Assembly (NCBI RefSeq): GCF_964026475.1
Contig: NZ_OZ032151.1
Coordinates: 434,001 to 498,000 of the forward strand
Direction of reading: 5' to 3'
From: Candidatus Tisiphia endosymbiont of Nemotelus nigrinus
Lineage (GTDB): Bacteria > Pseudomonadota > Alphaproteobacteria > Rickettsiales > Rickettsiaceae
Length of the DNA stretch: 64,000 nt
Shown one piece after another: positions 1 through 8,989 of this stretch. The notes below the pieces were generated by a model. The model did no database searches. It was not told the origin of the DNA and was given only the letters and a program-made list of their open reading frames with translations. Position numbers and translations under genes: made by a program. Position 1 is the stretch's first letter. Each line of letters begins with the position of its first letter.

Positions 1-383
1 TATCTGTTTACAGGATATTTGGTTGTCCAATCTTTTATGATCATTTTAAGTTTTAATCATTACCTAATATTCTCTTAATAATTTAGCATTATTTTTTTAC
101 ATAAGTAATTTTTACAACATTATTGACTACAAAATACTACTAAACAACCAATTAATGGTATTAAAATTACCCACAAATATTGTGTATAATTCTGTGGAAA
201 ACACGTGGGTAAGTTTTTAAAGACTATAAAAACTATAAAATTAGTAGGAAATTTTTTAGAAAATCTAAAGAAAATTAGAACTTTTTTCCAATTTTTTAAA
301 GATTTTTTTTGGTTTCATAGAATGAACTATTTTTTTAGCCTCGATATTTTACTAATTTATATTAATTAACAAGGACATTAATT
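1..383. other. AT-rich leader upstream of the DUF1376 gene
   Basis: No gene is visible. A short inverted repeat (ATTACCCAC at 167-175, GTGGGTAA at 205-212) encloses a DnaA-box-like TGTGGAAAA, and the 9-mer ACTATAAAA occurs twice in tandem at 223-240. This could be an operator or an element origin region; nothing in the sequence decides between them. Confidence 0.3.
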
Positions 384-1136
384 ATGACAGAATTCTACCG
401 TAAACTCTTTTATCCATCAACTATTATTAAGGATGCAGAGTTACTAAAACATGATGAATATGGTGTTTATATTCGTCTATTGGAACATATGTGGATAAGT
501 GGTGGAAAACTACCACATGATGATACAAAAATTGCTCATTATTTACGCATTACACCAAAAAAATGGCAAAATTACAAAAAAATTTTACAAAATTTTTTCA
601 TTTTTTCTGACAAAACATTTACTCATACTGAACTCAAAAAAGAATACCAAAAAACTATTTTAATATCACAACAAAATTCTCTGAAAGCCGGGAAGAGATG
701 GGGTAAACAGAGTTGCAATATCGATGATAAAATAATTGAAAATATTGTATCAATAGGAAGAAAAAATTGTAAATTAAATGATGCTACAGCATATGCAACT
801 GCAGTACCACAGCATATGCAATTGCAATGCTACGCACGTGCGTCTAAAAAGAAAGATATTGATTTAAGATTAGATGATATAGATAGGTCTGTGGATAACT
901 CAAAACAATTAACCGTTTATCACGAATTATATAATAAACTGCAATTACTCTTTAGTGAACATAGTATGCTTTTCCCCAAGGATCAATTTTTGCTAGTTGA
1001 ATGGATAAAAGCTGGTATTAGTATCGATTCTATCTATCAAAAAATTGCTCTAATACTCCAGCGTATTAGCAAGCAAAATCTAGAACATCCAAAATCTTTT
1101 GCTTATTTCACTGCTGAAATACAACGATGTTTTTAA
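384..1136 (+). CDS. DUF1376 domain protein (phage/ICE replication-associated family)
   Basis: A 250-residue soluble protein. Residues 4-60 fit the DUF1376 (YdaU-like) pattern: an aromatic start, then DEYGVYIRLLEHMW and a GGKLPHDD turn, followed by a helix containing KKWQNYKKIL. The family is found in prophages and integrative elements, often next to replication genes, but its biochemical role is not established. The rest (residues 110-250) is lysine-rich and unassigned. ATG is preceded by AAGGACATTA, an acceptable Shine-Dalgarno region. It lies alone about 260 nt before the transfer operon, in the place where conjugative elements often carry a replication or regulatory gene. Family assignment is fairly secure; function is inferred only from company. 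Confidence 0.7.
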   Translation: MTEFYRKLFYPSTIIKDAELLKHDEYGVYIRLLEHMWISGGKLPHDDTKIAHYLRITPKKWQNYKKILQNFFIFSDKTFTHTELKKEYQKTILISQQNSLKAGKRWGKQSCNIDDKIIENIVSIGRKNCKLNDATAYATAVPQHMQLQCYARASKKKDIDLRLDDIDRSVDNSKQLTVYHELYNKLQLLFSEHSMLFPKDQFLLVEWIKAGISIDSIYQKIALILQRISKQNLEHPKSFAYFTAEIQRCF

Positions 1137-1394
1137 ACCTTGTATCACCACATGAACTAATTCTAGTTATTTTTCAGCTTCTCTTCAATGTTATAGGATA
1201 AATTATCGTTTCCTGCCATGAACATCCTATTGCACAAGGTAAAAATCTTTCATAGTATCGCAATAGTAATTGCTATCGATGGTTTATTAAGGTGAGAAGA
1301 TAGAGGAAGAAGTGAAGTAAAGAACCAAGATAGCAATTACGCCTAGCTATTAAAAAAATTAGAAACTAAGAAAATATGACCTTACCAACTTCAA
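1137..1394. promoter_or_regulatory. Leader region of the transfer operon
   Basis: This gap before traL should hold the operon promoter. It contains an 11-bp perfect inverted repeat (GTAATTGCTAT at 1266-1276, ATAGCAATTAC at 1330-1340) that could be an operator or leader hairpin. A small frame at 1376-1432 (18 codons, ATG start) overlaps the beginning of traL; I cannot say whether it is translated. Confidence 0.3.
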
Positions 1395-1730
1395 GTGAAA
1401 AATCATCTAACGGTAGTAAAGATGCACAATAATAATCTTAACCAAACGTTATATTGGTCATTATCAAGACCGTTAAAATATATGGGGCTGACGATAGATG
1501 AATGGGGAGTACTACTGCTTGGTGGTATTCCGGGTTTAATTTTCTTGAATAGTGCTAATGCTACACTTGGGCTTAGTTTCATAATAATTGGCATCATACT
1601 TTGTTATGGATTCAAGAAGTTTAAAAAACTCTCTGAATATTTTCTGCTGAAGAGTTATTTGGTAGCAAAAGGTATTCTGCCAGCCCCTAAGGGCTATCCT
1701 GCTTTACTGAACAAAAGAATAGGCAAATGA
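1395..1730 (+). CDS. traL: TraL, conjugative transfer pilus assembly inner-membrane protein
   Basis: This 111-residue protein matches the F-type TraL family, a small inner-membrane component of the mating apparatus related to VirB3. An N-terminal amphipathic stretch (YWSLSRPLKYMGLTIDEW) is followed by two close hydrophobic segments (about residues 39-50 and 54-74), then a basic tail ending KGYPALLNKRIGK. The GTG at 1395 gives the longest form; an ATG at 1422 would remove nine residues and keep every family feature, so the start is uncertain. Its stop overlaps the traE start by 4 nt (ATGA), the first of several such overlaps showing that traL through traC are translationally coupled. It is the first gene of the operon, as in F apart from the displaced pilin. 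Confidence 0.85.
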   Translation: MKNHLTVVKMHNNNLNQTLYWSLSRPLKYMGLTIDEWGVLLLGGIPGLIFLNSANATLGLSFIIIGIILCYGFKKFKKLSEYFLLKSYLVAKGILPAPKGYPALLNKRIGK

Positions 1731-2275
1731 ATCATTTATTTAAGCAACAATCAATCCAAAGCTTGGTTAAGTATAACCAACATTTGCTGATCATCACATT
1801 AACTCTATCAGTTACTACGTTAATTAGTGTCGTCTCGCTAATTAATAGGGAGGAAAAATGGTTATTAATTCCAGCAATTGAGAGTGACCGAAGAATGAGT
1901 GTGTCGTCTAGCATTTACCATGAAACTTATTTAAAAGAGTGGGCTGAGTTTGTCATGAGAGAATTATTTTATACTTCTCCTGAAAGGGTAGAAAGTCAAA
2001 TAGCTAATATTAAAATTATTTCTTCCTCCAACCTTCAGCTAGATAAGTTTTTTAAAGAACATTTACAGTTTGTTAAAGGTTCAAATGTTAGTAGTACATT
2101 TTTTCTAAAAACTCCAAAAGTAGTTGACAGTGGTGTGTTGATTACCGGTACATTTCATTATTGGTTTGGTGGTTCTGACAAGCAGGTAGCTGAAGAAAAG
2201 ACCTATCTACTAGGTTATAAAAGAGGGGTGAGAGGGGTTTTGTTATTAACCAGCGTAGAGGAACAAATCAGGTGA
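1727..2275 (+). CDS. traE: TraE, conjugative pilus assembly protein (VirB5/VirB8-like fold)
   Basis: 182 residues, close to the 188 of F TraE. One membrane anchor (about residues 20-40, LLIITLTLSVTTLISVVSLI) is followed by a periplasmic domain. The family hallmarks are present: WLLIPAIE soon after the membrane, a YLKEWAEFVMRELFYTSPE helix, and a C-terminal ETY/YLLGYKRGVRGVLLL-like beta region. It belongs to the inner-membrane/periplasm part of the F-type channel with TraL, TraB and TraG. ATG overlaps the traL stop by 4 nt, and its own stop overlaps the GTG of traK by 4 nt. No sign of decay. Confidence 0.88.
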   Translation: MNHLFKQQSIQSLVKYNQHLLIITLTLSVTTLISVVSLINREEKWLLIPAIESDRRMSVSSSIYHETYLKEWAEFVMRELFYTSPERVESQIANIKIISSSNLQLDKFFKEHLQFVKGSNVSSTFFLKTPKVVDSGVLITGTFHYWFGGSDKQVAEEKTYLLGYKRGVRGVLLLTSVEEQIR

Positions 2276-2694
2276 AAAAACTTCAGAAATTATACTTAAC
2301 ATTCATGCTAATGTTGAGCTTATTTGCCAGCGAAGCTAGAGCCATTGGTTATCCAATGATTGAAGATGCGATACTAGAGCTACAAATTGCTAAGTCAGGA
2401 CCTACTCGCATTACTATCGTTGGTGAAAAGATCCTTGATATTTTTGTGCATCCACAGGAAGCAGTAGAGGCAGTAATTCATTCTTCGGGATGTCTAGTTG
2501 TTTTGCCTCAAGCAGGAGCAGAGGGAGTGTTTATCACTATATTTGGTGACAATGAAACCGTACAGGATTTATCTCTGCGTTTTACCGAGAAAAGTCCAAG
2601 TCCTGTGCGGCTAATAAAATTTAATTTGGACAATGAATTAAGCAATACTAAAGAAAGGATAAACAATGAGAAAAAATTACCAAATAACCAATAA
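2272..2694 (+). CDS. traK: TraK, secretin-like outer-membrane ring protein, short form
   Basis: TraK is the VirB9-like protein that links the TraV lipoprotein to TraB in the F-type core. A signal peptide (cleavage after SEARA, about residue 24) is followed by one beta-rich domain containing IVGEKILDIFVHP and FITIFGDNETVQDL, matching the N-terminal half of the family. At 140 residues it is about 100 shorter than F TraK, lacking the C-terminal domain that contacts TraB and TraV. The C-terminus is charged and low-complexity. No missing half appears downstream in another frame, so it is either a natural short form or an old truncation. The GTG start overlaps traE. Its last 29 nt overlap the next gene. 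Confidence 0.78.
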   Translation: MKKLQKLYLTFMLMLSLFASEARAIGYPMIEDAILELQIAKSGPTRITIVGEKILDIFVHPQEAVEAVIHSSGCLVVLPQAGAEGVFITIFGDNETVQDLSLRFTEKSPSPVRLIKFNLDNELSNTKERINNEKKLPNNQ

Positions 2695-3019
2695 CTATAA
2701 CAAATCACTGCTGCTAGATAATCAAGTAGCACTATCAAAAACAGTAGAATTTACTGCTTTGGTAGCATTCTTTCTTCTGTGTTACATTTGTTTATTGCCT
2801 GAAATTACTTTTGCTGCTTCGCTTGAAAACCAGTTAGATAAAGCTGGGGGATTAGCTAATGGTAAAGTTAAGACTATTGGTTTGTCAGCAGCAACTGTTT
2901 TATCATCTATTTGGTCAGTGGTACGTGGTAATATCAAGTTAGCTGGCGTGATAGTTGCTATTGGGGTAATCCTTGGTTTCTATCTTGAGTGGATAGCAGG
3001 TGGCATGAAAGTGACCTGA
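2666..3019 (+). CDS. Candidate F-type propilin (TraA-like)
   Basis: A 117-residue protein of the right architecture for an F prepropilin. It has an unusually long leader of about 50 residues with a hydrophobic core (residues 28-48) and an AxA-like cleavage site (ITFAA). A predicted mature part of about 66 residues follows, with two hydrophobic segments (GLSAATVLSSIWSVV and KLAGVIVAIGVILGFYLEW) split by a short polar loop (RGN). F TraA is 121 residues with a 51-residue leader and a 70-residue mature pilin. F places traA before traL; here the gene sits between traK and traB. No other gene in the cluster could encode the pilin. The call rests on topology, size and context, not clear sequence identity. 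Confidence 0.55.
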   Translation: MRKNYQITNNYNKSLLLDNQVALSKTVEFTALVAFFLLCYICLLPEITFAASLENQLDKAGGLANGKVKTIGLSAATVLSSIWSVVRGNIKLAGVIVAIGVILGFYLEWIAGGMKVT

Positions 3020-3049
3020 TAACCAATAGGAGATACGCGAGTAGATTGC

Positions 3050-4522
3050 ATGGGTAGAGAAGAGAACAAAGGAAGCATAAGAGGCTTTATCGGGCAATTA
3101 AAGATTGCCGCCTTATCTTTTAAGGATTTTAGGGATAAAGGAGTAAACTGGTTAAAATTAGCAAGAACCAAACCTACTCATCTATTGGGTTTGGGCGGGA
3201 TAACCATATTATTTTTGTTTTGGTTCTTTGGTGGGCAAAAGCCTGTTATATCGGAAGTTGAAAGTATGCAGGTATACGATGAGCAGCGTCCTGAGATATC
3301 AGGAGTAGCTAAGGCAGTCGATCCTAGGGCAAAGTGGACATCTGAGGTGACTAATGATATTAAAGTGATGAAATCCGATATTGAAGTTTTACTCAAAAAA
3401 CAATCAGAAGAAACTAAAGAGCAAATTGAAATATTAAACTCAAAAATAGAGCTACTAAACCAACAACAAGGAGGTGGTGAGCTTGAACTAGAAGATGAGA
3501 ATATGGGTATTCGGGTTCTTGGTAATCCTAAATCCCAATCCCTTCTACAAACTTCACCTTCTTTGCCGCCAGCATCACCACCAGCAAGGAAGAAACTAGG
3601 TTATATTAAAAGAGTAGGTGGCATCCTAAAGAAGGATGTTAAGGATTATATTACTACTGGTAGTTTTGCAAGAGCGGTGTTACTAACTGGAATGGTGGTA
3701 GGTACTGGGACATCTGCCGCTGACACGCCTGAACCAATTGTGCTAAGGTTAGTAGATCATGCGATATTCTCGAAAGGCTACTTGACTCAACAAATTAAGG
3801 AAGCAATAGCTATCGGCTCTTGTACTGGTAATATCTCATCTGAGAGAGCAAGATGTCGTCTTGAATCTGTATCATTAGTCAATCGTAATAATCAGATTAT
3901 AGAAAAACATCAAGTTGAAGGGTGGTTAATTGGTGAAGATGGTAGAAACGGTATTAAGGGAGTAGTAGTGGATAAATCCTCAGATGTGGCTCGCATGGCA
4001 GTACTGAGCGGTATGCTTAGCGGTATCTCACAGTTTTTCCAAAACCAAGCAACTAATAGCGTTTTCCCTATATCACCAATTACCGGACAACAACACGCCT
4101 TGAAAGCAAAAGATTCGTTAAAGGCTGGAACATTTGCTGGAGTTGGTAATGCATTAGAGAAATTTGCTGATTATGCTATTAAGCGAGCTGATCAAATGAG
4201 TCCGGTAATTGTCGTTGGTAGTGGTAGAGTTGTTGATGTGGTGTTTAAGAAAGGTTTTGGACTAAAACTGCAGGATAATAGTACTTCTCAGGGCAAACTA
4301 ATCAAACCACCTACCGGTATTGATTATTCAGATGTTAATGAGGAGCAATATTATTCTGAAGATTCTTCTGTTTCTCAAGCTTCTCAAGGTTTTCATACTT
4401 CTCGTAACTTAGATGCCGATAGAGGACAAACAGCAATAAGTGCTATGCAACAAAAATTTATTGATGTGGAGGATTGGAACAATGACCAACCTTTATCTCC
4501 ATCTAAACAAAGAGGCTATTAA
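3050..4522 (+). CDS. traB: TraB, VirB10-like conjugative channel protein
   Basis: TraB spans from the inner membrane to the outer-membrane core of the F-type channel. The 490 residues show a cytoplasmic N-terminus, one membrane segment (about residues 45-62, LLGLGGITILFLFWFFGG) and a periplasmic coiled coil (about residues 105-142). A proline-rich spacer (PSLPPASPPARKK) and a C-terminal beta-barrel domain from about residue 195 follow, containing CTGNISSERARCRLES and VEGWLIGEDGRNGIKG typical of TraB. Length and domain order match F TraB (475). Its stop TAA overlaps the traV ATG by one base. It appears intact. Confidence 0.9.
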   Translation: MGREENKGSIRGFIGQLKIAALSFKDFRDKGVNWLKLARTKPTHLLGLGGITILFLFWFFGGQKPVISEVESMQVYDEQRPEISGVAKAVDPRAKWTSEVTNDIKVMKSDIEVLLKKQSEETKEQIEILNSKIELLNQQQGGGELELEDENMGIRVLGNPKSQSLLQTSPSLPPASPPARKKLGYIKRVGGILKKDVKDYITTGSFARAVLLTGMVVGTGTSAADTPEPIVLRLVDHAIFSKGYLTQQIKEAIAIGSCTGNISSERARCRLESVSLVNRNNQIIEKHQVEGWLIGEDGRNGIKGVVVDKSSDVARMAVLSGMLSGISQFFQNQATNSVFPISPITGQQHALKAKDSLKAGTFAGVGNALEKFADYAIKRADQMSPVIVVGSGRVVDVVFKKGFGLKLQDNSTSQGKLIKPPTGIDYSDVNEEQYYSEDSSVSQASQGFHTSRNLDADRGQTAISAMQQKFIDVEDWNNDQPLSPSKQRGY

Positions 4523-4758
4523 TGAGCAGACTTTTGTTATTTTTTCTTTTAGCTATCAGTGTTAGTAGCTGTAAAATTTGGCCCTACAGAAGTGATTTTG
4601 ATTGCAAGATTCCGGATGGTGAGCATTGTAAATCTCTATATGAAATTAACAAAATGGCTGATCAAGGCAAATTTGATCCAAATAGCCCTAGTTTCAAGTA
4701 TAATGATGCAATTTGTTCTCAGAAATGTATGAAAAAAAATAAGGAAAAAAAATGCTAG
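4522..4758 (+). CDS. traV: TraV, outer-membrane lipoprotein of the transfer channel, short form
   Basis: TraV anchors the channel core in the outer membrane. The signal peptide ends in a lipobox (SVSSC, lipidated Cys17). The short mature part has the family pattern: FDCKIPDGEHCKS with two cysteines, like the DC...PxGxxC motif of F TraV, then two more cysteines near the end. It is only 78 residues against 171 in F, so the C-terminal region is missing or was never present. It overlaps traB by 1 nt and traC by 7 nt, so it is tightly coupled. Assigned by lipobox, cysteine motif and gene order. Confidence 0.75.
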   Translation: MSRLLLFFLLAISVSSCKIWPYRSDFDCKIPDGEHCKSLYEINKMADQGKFDPNSPSFKYNDAICSQKCMKKNKEKKC

Positions 4759-7244
4759 CTAAAGTGCATCAAGATTTTGCAAGAGAGCGATTATCACCGC
4801 ATTTTGTTTATGAATCATATGACGAAGACACAGGATTTTTCTTTAATAGAGGTTCTATTGGTTTTGTTTTAATGGGCAATCCTTTGGTAGGAACAAGCGT
4901 GCAGGCACAAGGAGAGATTGCTGAATTCTTAAAAGATGAAGAAAATTTGCCCAGTGGGAGCTCATTGCAAGTATTAATGATTGGTAGTGATCAGATTAAT
5001 CATTTTTTAGATAACTGGCAGTTTTATCGCCGGGAGGAAATATTTTACAATCTTGCAAAAAGAAGAACTGATTTCTTTCGTCTTAAAGCAAAAGAAGGAA
5101 TAGTTAAAGATGTAGTGTTACTAATTTCGGTAACTATTCCAGCAATGCAAGTTGATCTTGATGCAATGGAAAGAAGAAGAGAAATTTTAAAGAATACATT
5201 TCGTAGTATTGGTCTTTATACGGAAAATGTTGACGCAACTATTTTTCTCAAATTTGTTAGAACTATTTTTGGTTGGCGGGATAAAGAGGAACAGCCTGTA
5301 CTAAACCCGTATGAGATATTATCAGAGCAAATATTGCCTAGTGATTTCTCAGCTTTTGTCAAAGAAGATATGGTGTTACTAGGGTATGAGGAAGCTTTTA
5401 TTACTTTAGAAGTGGTCAAAAGACCGACTGACTGGCGATTAGCATTAATGGACCTATTTATTGGTAATGAATTGCGTAGACAGGATTATATTAAATCTAA
5501 TTATCTAATTCATTTAGGTGTTCAAATATTAACCAACCAAGCAGTAGCAAAAGCCGGAGCAATTACTAAAAGGGAAGCACTGGAACGAAATATAGCGGCA
5601 GGTATGGGTAAGTTGTTTCCTGACATCGAACATGAAGCAAAGGATTTAAATGCAGCGGTTAAATCACTGCAAGGCGGTGATAGGATGATAACTCTGCATA
5701 TGAATGTCATTGTTAGTTGTAGTCCTAAAAAAGTTAAAGATGTAGCAGCCAGTTATTGCTCCATGATGAGACGTAATGGTTTTTATTTTGTGCCGTGTAA
5801 TAATGATCATTTAGCAGTTATGTTAGCATCATTACCCATGCAGCTAGTTTCAGCAGAGAAAGGGATAATTGCTGACAATATTGGTGGAATGGGTGTAGCA
5901 TTACGTAACCTTGGTCGTGGTATTAAAACAGTATCAAGTGAGACTAAGGCATTACTGCCTATTATTGGTGAATGGAAGGGTGATCTAACTTCTCCCGGTA
6001 TGTTGCTAAGTGGTAGAAGGGGGCAAATAATGTATTGGTCACCGTTTGGTAGTAGCTTGATGCCGCATATCAAGCAACATGGTAGTGGTAGCATGGAAGC
6101 TGCAGAAAATTATAATGTTTGTGTAGCAGGCGTTTCAGGAAGCGGTAAATCGGTATTTTTGCAGGAACTAATGTGGTCAACGCTTGGAGTGGGAGGCAAG
6201 GTATTTGTCCTTGATTATGGTCGAAGCTTTAAACATAGCTGTCTTTTGTTAAAGGGCAATTATATTGAATTTGATACTAGATACCCAATTTCCATTAATC
6301 CTTTCTCTGAAATTCCTGAAGGTAACGATCCTAAGTCATCTGAGGCACGTGCTGATTTTTTAGGAAGTTTCCCGCTAGTATTAGCGACAATGGCTGCTCC
6401 GCAATACGGTACAAATGATTTACAGCAACCGATGCTACAACAAGCCTTAATTGAAGTATGGAAAACAAATGGGGCTAAAGCAGAAATAACTGATATTGCT
6501 GACTGGCTAATGGCTAAAGAAGAATCATATGCTAAGGAGCTTGGCAATATGTTATTTCCTTTTACACGAGAAGGTCAATATGGCAAGTTCTTTAGTGGCA
6601 AGGCGGAATTGTCATTAAATTCAAGAGTGGTAGTAATAGAGACTGACAACTTGCGGAACTTTCCGGAATTAATGACAGTAGTAACTCAAATGATGATGGT
6701 TCATATTAATCGTACTATGGCAAAGAGTAATCGTGATATTCCATCGCTCATTATCATTGATGAGATGAAAAAGACTATCAAGAGTAAGAAAGCCGGAGAA
6801 TTTGTTGATGAATCAAGTCGGATAGTCAGAAAGTATAATACGGCCATTGTAGTGGCAACGCAGCACTTAACTGATTTTTTCCCTTTAGAAGGTGGTCCAT
6901 TTGAGAAAATTTTCGCAGGAAGTAGCCATAAGGTGATTCTAAAACAAAACCCTGAGTCGTTAACTGCTATGCGTTCAATTTCTCAGCTTGCTCATTTTGT
7001 TAAAGAAGATTGGAAGCTTAATCTTATGCAGTCCATTCATTCTGTAAAGCACCATTATAGTGAAGCAGCAATATTCGGTCCTAATATTCAGGGGATTGTT
7101 GGACGGCTAATGATTGATCCATTTAATTTGTTGCTATTATCAACTGATGCTAACGAATATCAACAGGTCGAACAACGTATGGAAAGAGGTATGAACTTAA
7201 CAGCGTCCATTGAAGATATTCTTAAAGAGAGAGGAGTGCATTAA
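4752..7244 (+). CDS. traC: TraC, conjugation ATPase (VirB4 family)
   Basis: TraC is the cytoplasmic ATPase that powers pilus assembly and substrate transport. At 830 residues it is close to F TraC (875). The N-terminal TraC_F domain (residues 1-430) is followed by the AAA domain: Walker A GVSGSGKS at 460-467, a second block VFVLDYGRSFKHSC just after, and a Walker B-like SLIIIDEMKKTI near residue 675. The C-terminal TAIVVATQHLTDFF is a typical VirB4 motif IV. All nucleotide-binding residues are present, so it is probably active. It overlaps traV by 7 nt, and its TAA shares a base with the traW start. Confidence 0.93.
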   Translation: MLAKVHQDFARERLSPHFVYESYDEDTGFFFNRGSIGFVLMGNPLVGTSVQAQGEIAEFLKDEENLPSGSSLQVLMIGSDQINHFLDNWQFYRREEIFYNLAKRRTDFFRLKAKEGIVKDVVLLISVTIPAMQVDLDAMERRREILKNTFRSIGLYTENVDATIFLKFVRTIFGWRDKEEQPVLNPYEILSEQILPSDFSAFVKEDMVLLGYEEAFITLEVVKRPTDWRLALMDLFIGNELRRQDYIKSNYLIHLGVQILTNQAVAKAGAITKREALERNIAAGMGKLFPDIEHEAKDLNAAVKSLQGGDRMITLHMNVIVSCSPKKVKDVAASYCSMMRRNGFYFVPCNNDHLAVMLASLPMQLVSAEKGIIADNIGGMGVALRNLGRGIKTVSSETKALLPIIGEWKGDLTSPGMLLSGRRGQIMYWSPFGSSLMPHIKQHGSGSMEAAENYNVCVAGVSGSGKSVFLQELMWSTLGVGGKVFVLDYGRSFKHSCLLLKGNYIEFDTRYPISINPFSEIPEGNDPKSSEARADFLGSFPLVLATMAAPQYGTNDLQQPMLQQALIEVWKTNGAKAEITDIADWLMAKEESYAKELGNMLFPFTREGQYGKFFSGKAELSLNSRVVVIETDNLRNFPELMTVVTQMMMVHINRTMAKSNRDIPSLIIIDEMKKTIKSKKAGEFVDESSRIVRKYNTAIVVATQHLTDFFPLEGGPFEKIFAGSSHKVILKQNPESLTAMRSISQLAHFVKEDWKLNLMQSIHSVKHHYSEAAIFGPNIQGIVGRLMIDPFNLLLLSTDANEYQQVEQRMERGMNLTASIEDILKERGVH

Positions 7245-7942
7245 TGGCAAGCCTAAAACTCACAGTTTTTTTATCTGCCTTATTAGCTATGGTACAAATT
7301 GCTTTAGGATCAATTGAAGATGCAGTTAAGGCAAGTAAGGTGGAAAAGAAGAATAAAGACATAAAAGAGTCAAAGGAAATAATAAGGATAAAAGATTACG
7401 GCGTACATGGTCATGTATTTCCAATAATTGAACAATCACTACTTGAAGTAATTGCTGAGAAATTGGCTAAAGCTAGTAAGGATGGTAAATTACAGGCAAT
7501 GCAACAACAATTTAAAGAGCGGGCAATTAACAAAATAATGCGTCCAAGTACTGTACTAGGCTTAAAACGAGCAAGTCAAAATAGAAGTTGGACGTATAAT
7601 CCTAGCATAACCCAAATAGAGCCGATAACTGACCATCATGGTAAAATTATAGTAGCAGCTGGCACTAAAGTGAATCCTATTGATAGTATTAGTTGGGGGC
7701 AGTCACTGATTTTCATTGATGGTGACGATCAACAGCAGATAGATTGGGCAATTAGTCAAAAAGGCAAGATTGTTCTTACCAATGGTTCTCCAATTGAATT
7801 GTCGGAAAAATTAGCAAGACCTATTTATTTTGACCAAGGCGGGTTACTAACTGAGCGTTTTAACATAGAGGCAATTCCGGCAATAATATGGCAGGAGGAG
7901 AAGATGCTAAAGATTAAGGAAGTTTACATTACAAAAAAGTAA
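7244..7942 (+). CDS. traW: TraW, periplasmic pilus assembly protein
   Basis: A 232-residue secreted protein with a signal peptide (cleavage about residue 22, after IALG). It carries the TraW family opening, KDYGVHGHVFPIIEQ, and a C-terminal half with the thioredoxin-like pattern shared with TrbC: DGDDQQQIDW, then GGLLTERFNIEAIPAIIW. In F-type systems TraW acts with TrbC and TraU in pilus extension and stabilisation. Length matches F TraW (210). No catalytic cysteines are present, as usual for the family. It overlaps traC by 1 nt and is followed 30 nt later by traU. Confidence 0.88.
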   Translation: MASLKLTVFLSALLAMVQIALGSIEDAVKASKVEKKNKDIKESKEIIRIKDYGVHGHVFPIIEQSLLEVIAEKLAKASKDGKLQAMQQQFKERAINKIMRPSTVLGLKRASQNRSWTYNPSITQIEPITDHHGKIIVAAGTKVNPIDSISWGQSLIFIDGDDQQQIDWAISQKGKIVLTNGSPIELSEKLARPIYFDQGGLLTERFNIEAIPAIIWQEEKMLKIKEVYITKK

Positions 7943-7972
7943 AAATAACTCTAAACAGGTAAATTTTAAAGG

Positions 7973-8959
7973 ATGAGAATAGTAACTTTTCTAACATTAA
8001 CCATAGCCGTACTAGCAAGCACAAGATCTTATGGAGCAGTTGGTTGTACAGGGAGATTTGTCAATCCTATTACTGATGTTTGCTGGAAATGTTTATTTCC
8101 AATAACTATTGCTGGGATCAAGATTGCAGGAAGTTCAATGCCTGATACTGACTCGCCTAGGGATATATTATGTGTTTGCCCACGTCCAGGGATTCCTGTA
8201 CCTGTTCCCGGTATTCCTGTTGGTCTTTGGGAACCGGTTAGGTTAGCTGATGTGACTAAATCACCAATGTGTATGGTTAGTTTAGGGGGGATTTTGCTAG
8301 GTAACTCACATCAAAAGGGCATGCGGGATGATACAGAAGGAACGAGTTTTTATCACGTGCATTGGTATATATATCCAGTTATTTACTGGTTAGAAATCTT
8401 ACTTGATTTTGTTTGCCTAGAAATGATGGCTGTTGATGTTGCTTATTTAACAGAATTTGATCCGCTATGGGGTGATGATGCAAAATCAACTATCTTAAAT
8501 CCGGAAGCTTTATTTTTTGCTGCCACTGCTATCATAGCAAACTCAGCTTGTATAGCTGATTGTTTAGCTTCTAGCACTGGTTTATCTGTTGATCGTATAT
8601 TTTGGTGTGCTGGTTGTCAGGGGGCGCTTTATCCATTTACTGGTACAACAGCTCACCACAACGGCGGGGTTGCTACATCCCTACTATTAGTATCAAAATT
8701 TATGGCCAAGTTGCATAGGCAATTAACTCTATGGGGCTATTACGGTAAGCGAGGAATGTGCGGTAAATATCCAATGCCCATTATTAAGAAAAGTCAGTAT
8801 CGGTTGCAAATGACTTACCCGATCCCTGAGACTAGTTCTTGTAAACGCATTGGTCAGACAGAAGTGTTATGGCAAGGCGGGCGGGAATTTCCGATCACAG
8901 GTGAAGATTGGGGGTATCTAATTTGGCGAAAAAGGGACTGCTGCTTATGGGCGATGTGA
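7973..8959 (+). CDS. traU: TraU, periplasmic mating-pair protein
   Basis: This is a full-length TraU (328 residues; F TraU is 330), a cysteine-rich periplasmic protein specific to F-type systems and needed for DNA transfer. A signal peptide (cleavage near SYGA) precedes the family signature CTGRFVNPITDVCWKCLFP. Further cysteine blocks follow (CVCPRPGIPVPVPG, CLASSTGLSVDRIFWCAGCQG). ATG is preceded by AAAGG at a tight spacing. The operon is interrupted immediately afterwards by about 570 nt of intron-derived sequence before trbC; in F, trbC directly follows traU. Confidence 0.92.
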   Translation: MRIVTFLTLTIAVLASTRSYGAVGCTGRFVNPITDVCWKCLFPITIAGIKIAGSSMPDTDSPRDILCVCPRPGIPVPVPGIPVGLWEPVRLADVTKSPMCMVSLGGILLGNSHQKGMRDDTEGTSFYHVHWYIYPVIYWLEILLDFVCLEMMAVDVAYLTEFDPLWGDDAKSTILNPEALFFAATAIIANSACIADCLASSTGLSVDRIFWCAGCQGALYPFTGTTAHHNGGVATSLLLVSKFMAKLHRQLTLWGYYGKRGMCGKYPMPIIKKSQYRLQMTYPIPETSSCKRIGQTEVLWQGGREFPITGEDWGYLIWRKRDCCLWAM

Positions 8960-8989
8960 GGTTATATATATGATTGTTTAACTATGAAA

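Noticed and set aside
167-212. Chromosomal or plasmid origin with DnaA boxes
   Set aside because: Only one DnaA-box-like word and one short inverted repeat; no iterons and no adjacent initiator of a known family.
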